A DNA stretch of 64,000 nucleotides from Desulfonatronum thiosulfatophilum (GTDB lineage Bacteria; Desulfobacterota; Desulfovibrionia; Desulfovibrionales; Desulfonatronaceae), in assembly GCF_900104215.1 (NCBI RefSeq), contig NZ_FMXO01000002.1, forward strand, positions 1-64,000, read 5' to 3'. Below are positions 9,133-20,419 of the stretch, piece by piece. The notes beneath the pieces are model-generated. The model was not told the DNA's origin. It did no database searches and saw only the letters and a list, made by a program, of their open reading frames with translations. The position numbers and the translations under genes are program-made. How positions within the stretch are numbered: the first letter of the stretch is position 1; each line of letters starts with the position of its first letter.

Positions 9133-9813
9133 TCAAAACCCCTCTTCCAATGGGGGATGCACCAGGCAAGGCGGCAGGGAATCCAGGGCCGCCGGAGGAT
9201 GGCCGTTCGGCCGGACCACGACCTGCCGACCCTGGACTTCCAGCCGACCCTGGGCCAGCCACTGGACGGCCTGGGGATAGATGCGGTGCTCCAGGCGCAG
9301 GATGCGCTGGCCCAGAGTTTCCCCGGTGTCCTCCGCCAGGGCCGGAACAGCGGCCTGGATGATGACCGGACCGTGATCCACTTTTTCATCCACGAAATGG
9401 ACCGTGCATCCGGCCAGGCGAACCCCGTAGGCAGCTCCCTGTTCCTGGGCGTGCAGGCCGGGAAACGAAGGCAGCAGGGCGGGATGAATGTTCAGTACGC
9501 GCCAGGGAAAGGCGGCCAGCAGATCCGGCCCCACAAGGCGCATGAATCCGGCCAGAGCCACGGCCCGGACTCCGGCGTCCTGAAGCGCCCGGGTCAGGGC
9601 CAAGTCGTATTCCCGGCGGTCCGGATAGTCCTGGTGGGGCAGGACCCGGGTCGGGATGCCGTGACGTTTGGCCCGGTCCAGTCCTTTGGCCGTGGGATTG
9701 TTGGAGATGACCGTCCGGATGGTCGCATCCAGCACGCCGGCTTCCATGCGGTCGATCAGGGACTGCAGGTTGGATCCGCCCCCGGATATCAGTACGCCCA
9801 GGGGCAGCGTCAT
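9133..9813 (-). CDS. purN: Phosphoribosylglycinamide formyltransferase
   Basis: The 226-residue enzyme transfers a formyl group from 10-formyl-THF to GAR in purine synthesis. It shows ISGGGSNLQ at the N-terminus, the catalytic Asn and His in NIHPALLPSFPG, and the catalytic Asp region VDEKVDHGPVI. The C-terminal ~30 residues extend beyond the usual end. Its ATG overlaps the stop of cobA-hemD (ATGA), so the two are translationally coupled, although their pathways are unrelated. purM lies 9.5 kb away on the other strand. Confidence 0.95.
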   Translation of the reverse strand: MTLPLGVLISGGGSNLQSLIDRMEAGVLDATIRTVISNNPTAKGLDRAKRHGIPTRVLPHQDYPDRREYDLALTRALQDAGVRAVALAGFMRLVGPDLLAAFPWRVLNIHPALLPSFPGLHAQEQGAAYGVRLAGCTVHFVDEKVDHGPVIIQAAVPALAEDTGETLGQRILRLEHRIYPQAVQWLAQGRLEVQGRQVVVRPNGHPPAALDSLPPCLVHPPLEEGF

Positions 9814-11357
9814 GACGCCACGGCCTCTCGGCCCTGGTCCTTTTGCGCATGGGCATGGTTGAGAATCGCCGCGACCATGGCTGGAATGGTGTAATCCTCG
9901 GGCTGGATGTCTCCCTGAAAGCCGTGGCTTTGCAGGGTCCGTTCCGTGACCGGGCCGATGCAGACCAGTTGCACCGCGGAACGGTGTTTTTGGAGCAGTT
10001 GGGCGTCGATGGCCGCGAAGAAGTTGGTCACCGTGGAAGAACTGGTAAAGGTGATGTAGTGGATTTCCCCGCTTTCCAGCGCGGCCGCGATGTCCTCGGC
10101 GCCCTTGGTCACGGGCAGGGTCCGGTACACGGGCAGCACGTCCACCTGGGCCCCGGCGCGCTGCAGTTCCTCGGGCAGGACCTCCCGGGCTTCCTGGGCT
10201 CGGGGGATGAGCACCCGTTTCCCGGCAATATCCCTGGCCAGAAGCCCCTGGACAATGTCCTCGGCAATGTACTTTTCCGGAACAAAATCGGCCTTGATTC
10301 CGCGACTGGCAAGCCCCTGGGCCGTGGCCGGACCGATGGCCGCCACCCTGACCCCGGCAAAGGCCCGGGCGTCCAACCCATGGTCTTCCAGCACATCCCA
10401 GAAGGTCCGCACCCCGTTGACCGAGGTGAAGACCACCCAGTCGTACTGGTTCAGCCGGGATGCCGCATCCTTGATCGGCGCGGCGTCCTCCATGGGTTCC
10501 ACCGCAATGGTCGGAAATTCATGGCAGCACGCGCCCTGACTTTCCAGATTGGCCACCACTTCGCTGGCCTGCTCCCGGGAGCGGGTGACCACCACACCGC
10601 GGCCCAGCAACGGCCGGACCTCGAACCAGTTCAGCTTGTCGTGCAGGGAAACCACCTCGCCCACCACGAGCAGCGACGGCGGCTTGAACCCGCGTTCCTT
10701 GGCCTCCCGGGCGATGTTCTCCAGGGTGGAAATCAGGGACTGCTGGCGGCAGGTGGTGCCCCAGCGGACCAGGGCGGCCGGTGTCGTGCCGGGCCGTCCG
10801 GCCTTGATCAGGTTGGCCGCGATATCCGGGAGATTCTTCACGCCCATGAAAAAGACCAGGGTGCTCGTGCCCCGGGCCAGGGCTTCCCAGTCGTGGGCGC
10901 TCTCGGCCTTGGTGGGGTCTTCGTGGCCGGTGATGAAGGAGACTGAAGAGGCAAATCGGCGATGGGTCAGAGGGATGCCGGCATAGGCCGGAGCGGCCAC
11001 GGCCGAAGTCACGCCGGGCACGACCTCGAAATCAATCCCGTGCTCCAGCAGTTCCTCGGCCTCTTCCGCACCCCGGCCGAAAACATACGGATCGCCGCCC
11101 TTGAGCCGAGCCACCACCTTGCCGGCCTTGGCCCGCTCCACCAGCAGATCGTTGATCTGATCCTGAGGCAGGGTATGATCCCCGCCCTTCTTGCCCACGT
11201 AGAGGATCTCCGCGTCCGGACGGCACCAGTCCAAAAATCGCGGATTGGCCAGATAATCGTAGACCACCGTGTCCGCGGTTTCCAGCAGGCGCTTGGCCTT
11301 GAGAGTGATCAGTTCCGGATCGCCGGGACCGGCGCCGAGCAGATAGACTTTAGGCAT
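9810..11357 (-). CDS. cobA-hemD: Fused uroporphyrinogen-III C-methyltransferase/synthase
   Basis: The 515-residue protein joins two haem/cobalamin/sirohaem enzymes. Residues 1 to ~245 are the SAM-dependent uroporphyrinogen-III methyltransferase ([39 protein letters not shown]). Residues ~255-505 are uroporphyrinogen-III synthase ([32 protein letters not shown]). It therefore makes uroporphyrinogen III and converts it to precorrin-2. AGGAG lies 7 nt before the chosen ATG; an upstream in-frame ATG at 11387 lacks a site. The fusion is common in Firmicutes and sulfate reducers and fits the cobalamin-dependent physiology suggested by the adenosyltransferase at 17178. Confidence 0.94.
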   Translation of the reverse strand: MPKVYLLGAGPGDPELITLKAKRLLETADTVVYDYLANPRFLDWCRPDAEILYVGKKGGDHTLPQDQINDLLVERAKAGKVVARLKGGDPYVFGRGAEEAEELLEHGIDFEVVPGVTSAVAAPAYAGIPLTHRRFASSVSFITGHEDPTKAESAHDWEALARGTSTLVFFMGVKNLPDIAANLIKAGRPGTTPAALVRWGTTCRQQSLISTLENIAREAKERGFKPPSLLVVGEVVSLHDKLNWFEVRPLLGRGVVVTRSREQASEVVANLESQGACCHEFPTIAVEPMEDAAPIKDAASRLNQYDWVVFTSVNGVRTFWDVLEDHGLDARAFAGVRVAAIGPATAQGLASRGIKADFVPEKYIAEDIVQGLLARDIAGKRVLIPRAQEAREVLPEELQRAGAQVDVLPVYRTLPVTKGAEDIAAALESGEIHYITFTSSSTVTNFFAAIDAQLLQKHRSAVQLVCIGPVTERTLQSHGFQGDIQPEDYTIPAMVAAILNHAHAQKDQGREAVAS

Positions 11358-11432
11358 TTGTTCTCCTGATTTATTATTTAATCGCACTCCATCACCCGCA
11401 CCGTGAACTCCGCGGCGCCATCGGCGGCGAAC

Positions 11433-14102
<2,670 letters not shown>

Positions 14103-14458
14103 TATGCTTGTTCTCCTACGTTGGTAGTCATGCTCATCAACCTGCGACCGCGCTTTTCGGTGAAGCCGTTTTCGGGCATGACGATATTCCTGTATTGCAA
14201 AGAGAATTTGCTCTCATTTCTTCGCCTGGGAGCGCCGCACCCCAGTGCGGCACGTTGCGAGATTATCGCGTCACTTGGGATGTTGCGCGTCAATCCGGGC
14301 CGCACTGGGTGCGGCGCTCCGGGAGCGCATCCATACGATTTTCATTCGCATTTCGAATATGTATCCTCACGGGCGACAGCACAACGGCTTCACTATCCGC
14401 CGCGGTCGGCGGCAGGCGCCTGCTTGTCCCGGAAAGGCGGTCCTGTTACGTATGCGAC
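14103..14458. other. Intergenic region with a large inverted repeat
   Basis: This 356-bp divergent region between valS and the BPL-N-like gene should contain both promoters. Its clearest structure is the inverted repeat at 14229-14251 and 14299-14320, listed separately. I see no gene in it. Confidence 0.5.
14229..14320. repeat. 22-bp inverted repeat with 47-bp loop
   Basis: The arms GGAGCGCCGCACC(C)CAGTG and CACTGGGTGCGGCGCTCC, extended by CGGC/GCCG, are complementary over about 22 bp with one bulged base. The core CGCACTGGGTGCG recurs at about 27790 after glnA, so this may be part of a dispersed palindromic repeat. There is no T-run, so a simple terminator is unlikely. Confidence 0.6.
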
Positions 14459-15757
14459 ATGGAAATGAAGACTCAATCACATTCGGACAGCGAACGGCAG
14501 GGTCCTGTCTATCTGTTGTGGGACGAGTCCCAGTTCTGGGGCATCCTGCTCTGGCGGTGCCTTGCCGCCTGGCATGTCCCGTTGCGGCTGGTGCGGGCCG
14601 CCGACATCGCGCGCGGTTTGCTGCGCGAATCCCCTCCGGCCGCGCTCTTCGTACCCGGAGGCTGGGCAAGACTCAAGGCCCATGCTCTGGGCCCCGAGGG
14701 CCGAAGAGCGGTCAACGAGTACCTGCATGCCGGCGGGACCTATCTCGGAATCTGCGGCGGCGCCGGATTGGCCCTGCCGGACAACGGCGGCCTGGCTCTG
14801 TGCCCGCTGTGTCGCAAGCCCGTGGATGACCGGCTGCCCAACTTCAGCGGCTATGTGACGGCAGCGCCCCTGCGTCCTCACGCCCTGGTCCCCGGGGACT
14901 GTCCCCCGCTGATCCATCTGCCCGTCTGGTGGCCCTCCCAGTTCACGGCCCCGCAAGGCCCCGGCGTGGAGATTCTGGCTTCCTACGTTCAGCCGGGACC
15001 GGACTTCTGGGTTTCGGATCTGCCCCTGGAGCAGATCGCCGTGGAAGAACGCGCCTCCTGCGAACAGCTCTACGGCATCAATCTCGATCCGGAACTGATC
15101 CGGGGAGAACCCTGCGTGGTTTCCGGCACGCTGGGACAGGGCCGGTATATCCTCACTTACGCGCATCTGGAAAGCCCTGCCTCGCCGATGGCGAATTCCT
15201 GGCTGGGCCATATTCTTTCTTTGCTTTCGGGGCAACCCTTTGGGCTCTCGAATTCCCTGACAGCTCCGGATTGGGACCTGGCGGGCACGAATGTCGTCTG
15301 GGATGAACCGGGCCTGACCGCTCTGGCCGAGGACCTGGAATCGATCATCCGGCTGGGCACGCGCCACTTCCTTCTCTTCTGGCGCTATCCCTGGCTCCTG
15401 GGCTGGCGGCGCGGCATCCCCGGGTTCGTGCTCACGACGCTCTATGCCCAGGTTCAGACCATCCGCTCCCTGAAACCCAACCCGCGGGCCCAGGCCTACT
15501 GGAACCAGGCTGCCGACGAGCTGCGGCACCAGATGCGCCTGTTCCGCAAAAAAATGGAATTTTATTTGGTTGGAGAGCGCCTGGCCATGCACACGTCCAC
15601 CTACTCGCCTCAGCTCAATTCCCGGATCCGCCTCCACGAGCAGCGCAAGGAACTCATCGGCCGCTTCCCCGGCCACGGCGGCCTCTTCGGCAGCATGGCC
15701 GCATCGTTGGACGAACTGGTCTGGCTGGCGGCCGAACCGGCAGGACATGACAGCTGA
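14459..15757 (+). CDS. BPL-N (class I amidotransferase-like) protein
   Basis: The 432-residue protein has an N-terminal region like the biotin-protein-ligase N-terminal glutamine-amidotransferase-like fold. A strand ends in ALFVPGGW, and YLGICGGAGLAL holds the nucleophile-elbow Cys. GTLGQGRYILTYAHLESP follows near residue 230. The C-terminal ~190 residues are mainly helical and not recognised. It is probably cytoplasmic. It ends 59 bp before era on the same strand. The start is uncertain: 14459 and 14465 are both possible, and neither has a strong ribosome binding site. The substrate is unknown. Confidence 0.75.
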   Translation: MEMKTQSHSDSERQGPVYLLWDESQFWGILLWRCLAAWHVPLRLVRAADIARGLLRESPPAALFVPGGWARLKAHALGPEGRRAVNEYLHAGGTYLGICGGAGLALPDNGGLALCPLCRKPVDDRLPNFSGYVTAAPLRPHALVPGDCPPLIHLPVWWPSQFTAPQGPGVEILASYVQPGPDFWVSDLPLEQIAVEERASCEQLYGINLDPELIRGEPCVVSGTLGQGRYILTYAHLESPASPMANSWLGHILSLLSGQPFGLSNSLTAPDWDLAGTNVVWDEPGLTALAEDLESIIRLGTRHFLLFWRYPWLLGWRRGIPGFVLTTLYAQVQTIRSLKPNPRAQAYWNQAADELRHQMRLFRKKMEFYLVGERLAMHTSTYSPQLNSRIRLHEQRKELIGRFPGHGGLFGSMAASLDELVWLAAEPAGHDS

Positions 15758-15816
15758 AACTTCTTCCGTGAAGGCCGGTTTACGGAAGCCAAACCACAAC
15801 CCGAAGAGACTTTACC

Positions 15817-16800
15817 ATGACTGATCAAGACCACGATGCATCACCGGGATCATCCCAGACTGACGATTTTCATACCGGCTGGGCAGCCCTGCTGGGGCCG
15901 CCCAATTCCGGGAAGTCGACCCTGCTCAATACCGTGCTGGGCCAGAAAGTCAGCATTGTCAGCCCCAAGCCGCAAACCACCCGCAACCAGGTCACCGGGA
16001 TTCTGACCCGGGACAATCTCCAGGTCGTCTTCCTGGACACGCCGGGGCTGCACCGTCTGCGGGGCAAGATGAACTCCTTTCTTCTCAAGGCCGCATGGCA
16101 GGCCCTATCCAGGGCGGACACCGCGGTGATCATCCTGGACGCGGCCCTGTACAACAAGCGCCCGCATCTCCTGCCGGAAGATCTGCAGCCTTTGCGTTCC
16201 TCCAAGGTCAGATTGCCGCAGCCCTTGCTGGTAGTGCTGAACAAGATCGACAAGGTCAAGGACCGCTCCAAACTGTTGCCCCTGATGGAGCAGATCGCCG
16301 GGATCTGGCCGGAAGCGGAAATTTTTCCCATTTCCGCTTCCACCGGCGAGAACGTGGAAACGCTGATCACCCGCATTGCCTCGGCCCTGCCTCCCGGACA
16401 GCCCCTCTTCCCCGAGGATCAGCTGTCCACGGTGCCCCTGCGCTTCATGGCCTCGGAGATCATCCGGGAAAAGCTGTTCCTGAACCTGCACGAGGAACTC
16501 CCCTACCACACCGCCGTGGACATCGAAAACTGGGACGAAGCAAGCCAGCCCGGCCTGACCAGGATTCACGCGGTGATCTTCGTGGAACGGGACAGTCACA
16601 AGGCCATGGTCATCGGCAAGCAGGGCCGCAACCTGAAGCAGATCGGCCAGAACGCCCGGCTGGAACTGGAGGAACTGTTGGAGGGGAAGGTCTATTTGGA
16701 GCTGTGGGTCAAGATCCGTTCCAAATGGAGCGAAGACGAACGCTTCCTGCTCTCCCTGGGCTTCGGCTCGGCTCCGGACATGGGGGATTGGCAGGGATGA
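15817..16800 (+). CDS. era: GTPase Era
   Basis: The 327-residue GTPase binds 16S rRNA and acts in 30S subunit maturation. It has G1 GPPNSGKST (~27-35), G2 with PQTTRNQ, G3 DTPGLH, G4 NKID and G5 ISASTGEN. The C-terminal KH domain contains MVIGKQGRNLKQIG. Residues 1-20 form a non-conserved N-terminal tail. It probably shares a transcript with the BPL-N gene. A strong hairpin lies 140 bp downstream. Confidence 0.96.
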   Translation: MTDQDHDASPGSSQTDDFHTGWAALLGPPNSGKSTLLNTVLGQKVSIVSPKPQTTRNQVTGILTRDNLQVVFLDTPGLHRLRGKMNSFLLKAAWQALSRADTAVIILDAALYNKRPHLLPEDLQPLRSSKVRLPQPLLVVLNKIDKVKDRSKLLPLMEQIAGIWPEAEIFPISASTGENVETLITRIASALPPGQPLFPEDQLSTVPLRFMASEIIREKLFLNLHEELPYHTAVDIENWDEASQPGLTRIHAVIFVERDSHKAMVIGKQGRNLKQIGQNARLELEELLEGKVYLELWVKIRSKWSEDERFLLSLGFGSAPDMGDWQG

Positions 16801-16939
16801 CGTCTCCAGCGAGGACTCCTGATGCATCAGGGAAGCCGCGCAGTCATTACTCGGCACATCCCCCATTTCAGGCAATGAAAAGGTCCGGCTTCTTTCGATT
16901 TTTCGGCATCGCTTGGACTGCCGCGCATATATAAGGATG

Positions 16940-16974
16940 AAAAAAAGGGGCCGCGGTTCATTACCGCGGCCCCT
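16940..16974 (-). terminator. Rho-independent terminator after tRNA-Pro (possibly bidirectional)
   Basis: AGGGGCCGCGG and CCGCGGCCCCT form an 11-bp GC-rich stem with a 7-nt loop. On the minus strand it is followed by a run of T (the A-run at 16941-16946), directly downstream of tRNA-Pro. It could also stop plus-strand transcription from era. Confidence 0.8.
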
Positions 16975-16985
16975 TGATTTTCTTC

Positions 16986-17062
16986 TGGTCGGGGCGAGAC
17001 GATTTGAACGTCCGACCCCCTGCTCCCAAGGCAGGTGCGCTGCCAAACTGCGCTACGCCCCG
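16986..17062 (-). tRNA. tRNA-Pro (anticodon TGG)
   Basis: This is a 77-nt cloverleaf on the minus strand. The acceptor is CGGGGCG/CGCCCCG, the D-stem GCGC/GCGC, the anticodon stem CCTGC/GCAGG with loop CTTGGGA (anticodon TGG), and the T-loop TTCAAAT. The 3' CCA is encoded. Confidence 0.97.
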
Positions 17063-17177
17063 AAACTTCAGAAACTAACCAATTATTTCTCAAAACGCAA
17101 GATTTTTCCGAAATCAAGACAAAGGCAATCCGGCCATGATTGTTTTGCCGGAGAGTGACGATCAATGCCGCGGCGCT

Positions 17178-17684
17178 TCAGAAGTCGATGCCCCGCAGGG
17201 CAGCCTGGCCCTGGTTGTATGGGTGCTTCTGGACCACGAGTTCCGTGACCAGGTCCGCCTGATCACGAAGCCAGCCCGGCAGGCCCCGACCGGTCAGGAC
17301 CAGGTGAACGTTCCTGGATCGCGCCGCATCCAGCAGGGATTGCACCTCTTCCTGCTCGATGAGTCCCGCGCCCAGCGTGTAGAGCAATTCGTCCAGCACC
17401 AGGACTTGGACCTGTTCCGCAAGCCGGTCTGCGGCCCATTTCAAGGTCACGCGGGCGGCGTCGCGATGGCGCTGAAAATCCCGTTGATCTCGCATGAAGC
17501 CTAACCCGCCGACATGGTAATCCTCTCCCAGCATCCTGGCCAGAACGACCTGCTCCCCGGCAACCCCTCCCCGTTTCAAGAACTGGGCGCATGCCACCCG
17601 CATGCCATGGCCCATCGCCCGCATGATCTGGCCCATGGCCGCGGAGGTCTTGCCCTTGCCGTCTCCAGTGTAGACAACGATCAT
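17178..17684 (-). CDS. cobA/btuR: Cob(I)yrinic acid a,c-diamide adenosyltransferase
   Basis: The 168-residue protein is a CobA/BtuR-type ATP:corrinoid adenosyltransferase. It has P-loop YTGDGKGKTSAAMG at the N-terminus, QFLKRG, a VLDELLYTLGAGLI Walker-B-like strand, and VLTGRGLP. It makes adenosylated corrinoids for B12 enzymes. Its ATG overlaps the stop of the radical SAM gene upstream (ATGA), so the two are translationally coupled. It is shorter than E. coli BtuR at the N-terminus, which is normal for the CobO-like branch. Confidence 0.93.
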   Translation of the reverse strand: MIVVYTGDGKGKTSAAMGQIMRAMGHGMRVACAQFLKRGGVAGEQVVLARMLGEDYHVGGLGFMRDQRDFQRHRDAARVTLKWAADRLAEQVQVLVLDELLYTLGAGLIEQEEVQSLLDAARSRNVHLVLTGRGLPGWLRDQADLVTELVVQKHPYNQGQAALRGIDF

Positions 17685-18736
17685 GTCCTGCCCTCAAGCG
17701 AAATCGATTCCATGCCCCTTCCCTCCGCCTTCTGGCCGCAGTTACGGCATAGTCCATTCTCCAACGCCAAGTTCCGGACACCAAATCCGGAACGGCGAAG
17801 AAGGGTTGTCCCGCATTCATGGCAATCGGTCTGTTCCCCGGCGACTCCGGAAATGTTGCCCACATAGACATGATGCAAACCGGCCTGCTTGCCGATTTCC
17901 CAAGCATTGCGCAGGGTTTCCGGCGGAGTTGGCGGCCGATCATTCATGGCATGACTCGGGTGAAAACGCGACAAATGCCACGGCACCTCCGGACCCAGCT
18001 CGCCGTGAATAAACTCGGCCATGGCTCGCAGTTCGCCGGGGTCGTCGTTCAGTCCGGGAATGATTAAGGTGGTGACCTCCAGCCACCAGCCCAGACCGTG
18101 GATGGTCTTCAGGTTGTCCAGGACCGGTTTCAGCCCGGCGCCGCAAATGTTCTTGTAAAAATCTTCCGTGAAGGCCTTCAGGTCGATGTTCGCGGCATCG
18201 ATGAGCGGCCCCCATACTTCCAGGCAATCCCTGGTCTGGAAGCCGTTGGAAACAATGATGTTCATCAGTCCCCGCTCATGGGCCCTGGCGGCGACGTCCA
18301 CGACCAGTTCAAAGAAAATCGTCGGTTCCGAATAGGTATAGGAAATGCTGGATGCGGACGCGTGGACGGCCGCATCCACGATTTCCCCTGCCGTGACGCG
18401 CTCTCCCATGACGGCTTTGCCCTGCCGCGGCGGTTGGGACAGGCTGAAATTCTGACAAAAGGAACAGGAGAGGTTGCAGCCCATGGTCCCCAGGGACAAT
18501 GTCTTCGTTCCCGGATAAAAATGGTACAGCGGCTTTTTTTCCACCGGGTCCAGATGCAACGCCGCTACCTTGTCGCGCACCAGAGTGAACAAGACGCCCT
18601 CGCGGTTTTCCCGCACGCCGCAGAGCCCGCGCTGTGCATCGGGAATTACGCAATAATGCGAACACAATCGGCAATGAACCTTGCCGTTTTGCAATGGCTT
18701 CCAGAGCATGGCTTTGTCATCTAATGGCGAGTCCAT
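17681..18736 (-). CDS. amrS: AmmeMemoRadiSam system radical SAM enzyme
   Basis: The 351-residue radical SAM protein has the cluster motif CNLSCSFC (Cys87, Cys91, Cys94). Upstream cysteines occur in CRLCSHYC and RGLCGVR, and a C-terminal zinc-ribbon-like CHECGTTL ... CRNCGQ. This layout is characteristic of the radical SAM component of AmmeMemoRadiSam, related to pyruvate-formate-lyase activases. AAGGAGG lies 6 nt before the chosen ATG; an in-frame ATG 37 codons upstream lacks a site. Component A is encoded at 8313-8855. The substrate is unknown. Confidence 0.92.
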   Translation of the reverse strand: MDSPLDDKAMLWKPLQNGKVHCRLCSHYCVIPDAQRGLCGVRENREGVLFTLVRDKVAALHLDPVEKKPLYHFYPGTKTLSLGTMGCNLSCSFCQNFSLSQPPRQGKAVMGERVTAGEIVDAAVHASASSISYTYSEPTIFFELVVDVAARAHERGLMNIIVSNGFQTRDCLEVWGPLIDAANIDLKAFTEDFYKNICGAGLKPVLDNLKTIHGLGWWLEVTTLIIPGLNDDPGELRAMAEFIHGELGPEVPWHLSRFHPSHAMNDRPPTPPETLRNAWEIGKQAGLHHVYVGNISGVAGEQTDCHECGTTLLRRSGFGVRNLALENGLCRNCGQKAEGRGMESISLEGRT

Positions 18737-18755
18737 ACGACCTCCTTGCTGACGC

Positions 18756-19238
18756 TTACCGGATCTGCTTGCCGGGTCCTCCCGGATGCTTCGAACCACG
18801 CTGCCGGCTTCGTGAATCCACCGGCTCGCCTGGAACAGGCAGAACAATTTCCGGAGAGATCCACATCGGTCCGAAGTTCACGTCGTGAGGTTGCTCCTTT
18901 TCGGGAGGCGGAACGACATGAAAGACCCGGTCTCCGGTACCGGGATTTCTGTCCATGTAAATTCTGCCGGCCTGATCCCCGGCTGGCGGACCGATTCGGA
19001 TCACCGTATCACTCGTTCCCTCACCCGTGCCGATGTATGCGCCTCCCCCGGCCTGCACGGCAACGGTACCCGCGGCCTGCCCCGCCCACACGTCTCCCTG
19101 GAACAGATGACCGAGAAGGCATAGGACAACCAACAGAGGAACATGGTGGAGCACTGGTTGAGGGCAACAACTTCGACACCTTTCTCCAGAGCCTGAAGCC
19201 TCTAACGACTGAAAACGCATTTCAATATCACGGAACAT
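18756..19238 (-). CDS. Predicted secreted protein of unknown function
   Basis: The 160-residue open frame has a hydrophobic segment at ~33-48 (PLLVVLCLLGHLF) preceding WAGQAAG, so it may be exported. The mature part has Gly-rich, Pro-rich sequence (QAGGGAYIGTGEGT, VFHVVPPPEKEQ, MWISPEIVLPVPG) without a family I recognise. AAGGA lies 5 nt before the ATG, and it ends 19 bp before amrS on the same strand, which supports a real gene. The first ~30 residues are unusually long for a signal peptide n-region, so the true start may be internal. Confidence 0.55.
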   Translation of the reverse strand: MFRDIEMRFQSLEASGSGERCRSCCPQPVLHHVPLLVVLCLLGHLFQGDVWAGQAAGTVAVQAGGGAYIGTGEGTSDTVIRIGPPAGDQAGRIYMDRNPGTGDRVFHVVPPPEKEQPHDVNFGPMWISPEIVLPVPGEPVDSRSRQRGSKHPGGPGKQIR

Positions 19239-19317
19239 GATTTTCCTTGAGTTGGCGAGGTATTGAGGTTATGATTGCTATTGATTCACGACCATTACTT
19301 CAAGGAGCCACAGTTCC

Positions 19318-20367
19318 ATGTCCCACCGTTCAAAAGCCTATCAGCAGGCAGGCGTCGACATTGAGGCCGGCAATCAACTCGTCTCCCGGATCAAGAAAGC
19401 CATCGCTTCCACGCATACAAAAGGCGTGGTTTCCGATATCGGCGGCTTCGGCGGGCTGTTCAAACCCGACATGAGCCAGTTCAACGACCCTGTCCTTGTC
19501 GCATCCACGGACGGAGTGGGTACTAAACTCAAATTGGCCTGCGCCTTTCAGCGTCATGATACTATAGGTATTGATCTGGTGGCCATGAATGTCAACGACA
19601 TTCTCGTCCAGGGCGCCAGGCCGATGTTTTTTCTGGACTATTTCGCCACGGGAAAACTGGATCTGGAACAGGCGGAACAGGTAGTTTCCGGCATCGCGGC
19701 GGGCTGCAAGGAGGCCGGATGCGCCCTTCTCGGCGGCGAAACAGCGGAAATGCCGGATTTTTATGCCCCTGGGGAATATGATTTAGCCGGATTTTGCGTC
19801 GGGATCGTGGAAGATACGAAAATCATTGACGGCTCCGGTTCCTCTTCAGGCGATCAGGTCATTGGTTTGGCTTCGTCGGGCTTTCATTCCAACGGGTACT
19901 CCCTGGTCCGCAAGGCGCTGGCCGAATCCGGGCTGCAGGGCCAGGACACGTTCCCGGGCACGCAAAGCAGCGTGGCCGACGTCCTCCTCAGTCCGACCAA
20001 AATCTACGTCAAGCCCGTGCTCAACCTGCTGCGTGACCTGCCCATCAAGGGCATGGTTCATGTTACCGGGGGCGGCTTCTACGACAACATTCCCCGCATC
20101 ATTCCCCGCCAACTGCTCGTGTCCATCCAGTTCGGCTCATGGCCCGTGGCCCAGGACTTCCTCTGGATCAAACAGACTGCACGGCTTTCCTGGGAGGAAA
20201 TGCACCAGATCTTCAACGTCGGCATCGGCTTTCTCCTGATTGTGGACAAGGAACACGCCGAGGAGGTCATCTCCCGCCTCAATGCCCAGAATTATGACGC
20301 CTGGTTGATCGGGGAGCTGCGTGAACGAATCGGCAGAGACGAGGAGCAGGTTCAGATCGTCTTCTGA
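19318..20367 (+). CDS. purM: Phosphoribosylformylglycinamidine cyclo-ligase
   Basis: The 349-residue AIR synthetase catalyses the ATP-dependent ring closure of FGAM in purine synthesis. Motifs include YQQAGVDIEAGNQLV at the N-terminus, STDGVGTKLKLA, MNVNDILVQGARPMFFLDY, GGETAEMPDFY and VTGGGFYDNIPR. Length and order are normal. The gene stands alone, convergent with the radical SAM gene at 20420. Confidence 0.97.
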   Translation: MSHRSKAYQQAGVDIEAGNQLVSRIKKAIASTHTKGVVSDIGGFGGLFKPDMSQFNDPVLVASTDGVGTKLKLACAFQRHDTIGIDLVAMNVNDILVQGARPMFFLDYFATGKLDLEQAEQVVSGIAAGCKEAGCALLGGETAEMPDFYAPGEYDLAGFCVGIVEDTKIIDGSGSSSGDQVIGLASSGFHSNGYSLVRKALAESGLQGQDTFPGTQSSVADVLLSPTKIYVKPVLNLLRDLPIKGMVHVTGGGFYDNIPRIIPRQLLVSIQFGSWPVAQDFLWIKQTARLSWEEMHQIFNVGIGFLLIVDKEHAEEVISRLNAQNYDAWLIGELRERIGRDEEQVQIVF

Positions 20368-20419
20368 CCCCCGCTGAAAGTCCGTGCAATAGCGAGAACT
20401 GGTTCAATATTGCAGCTGA

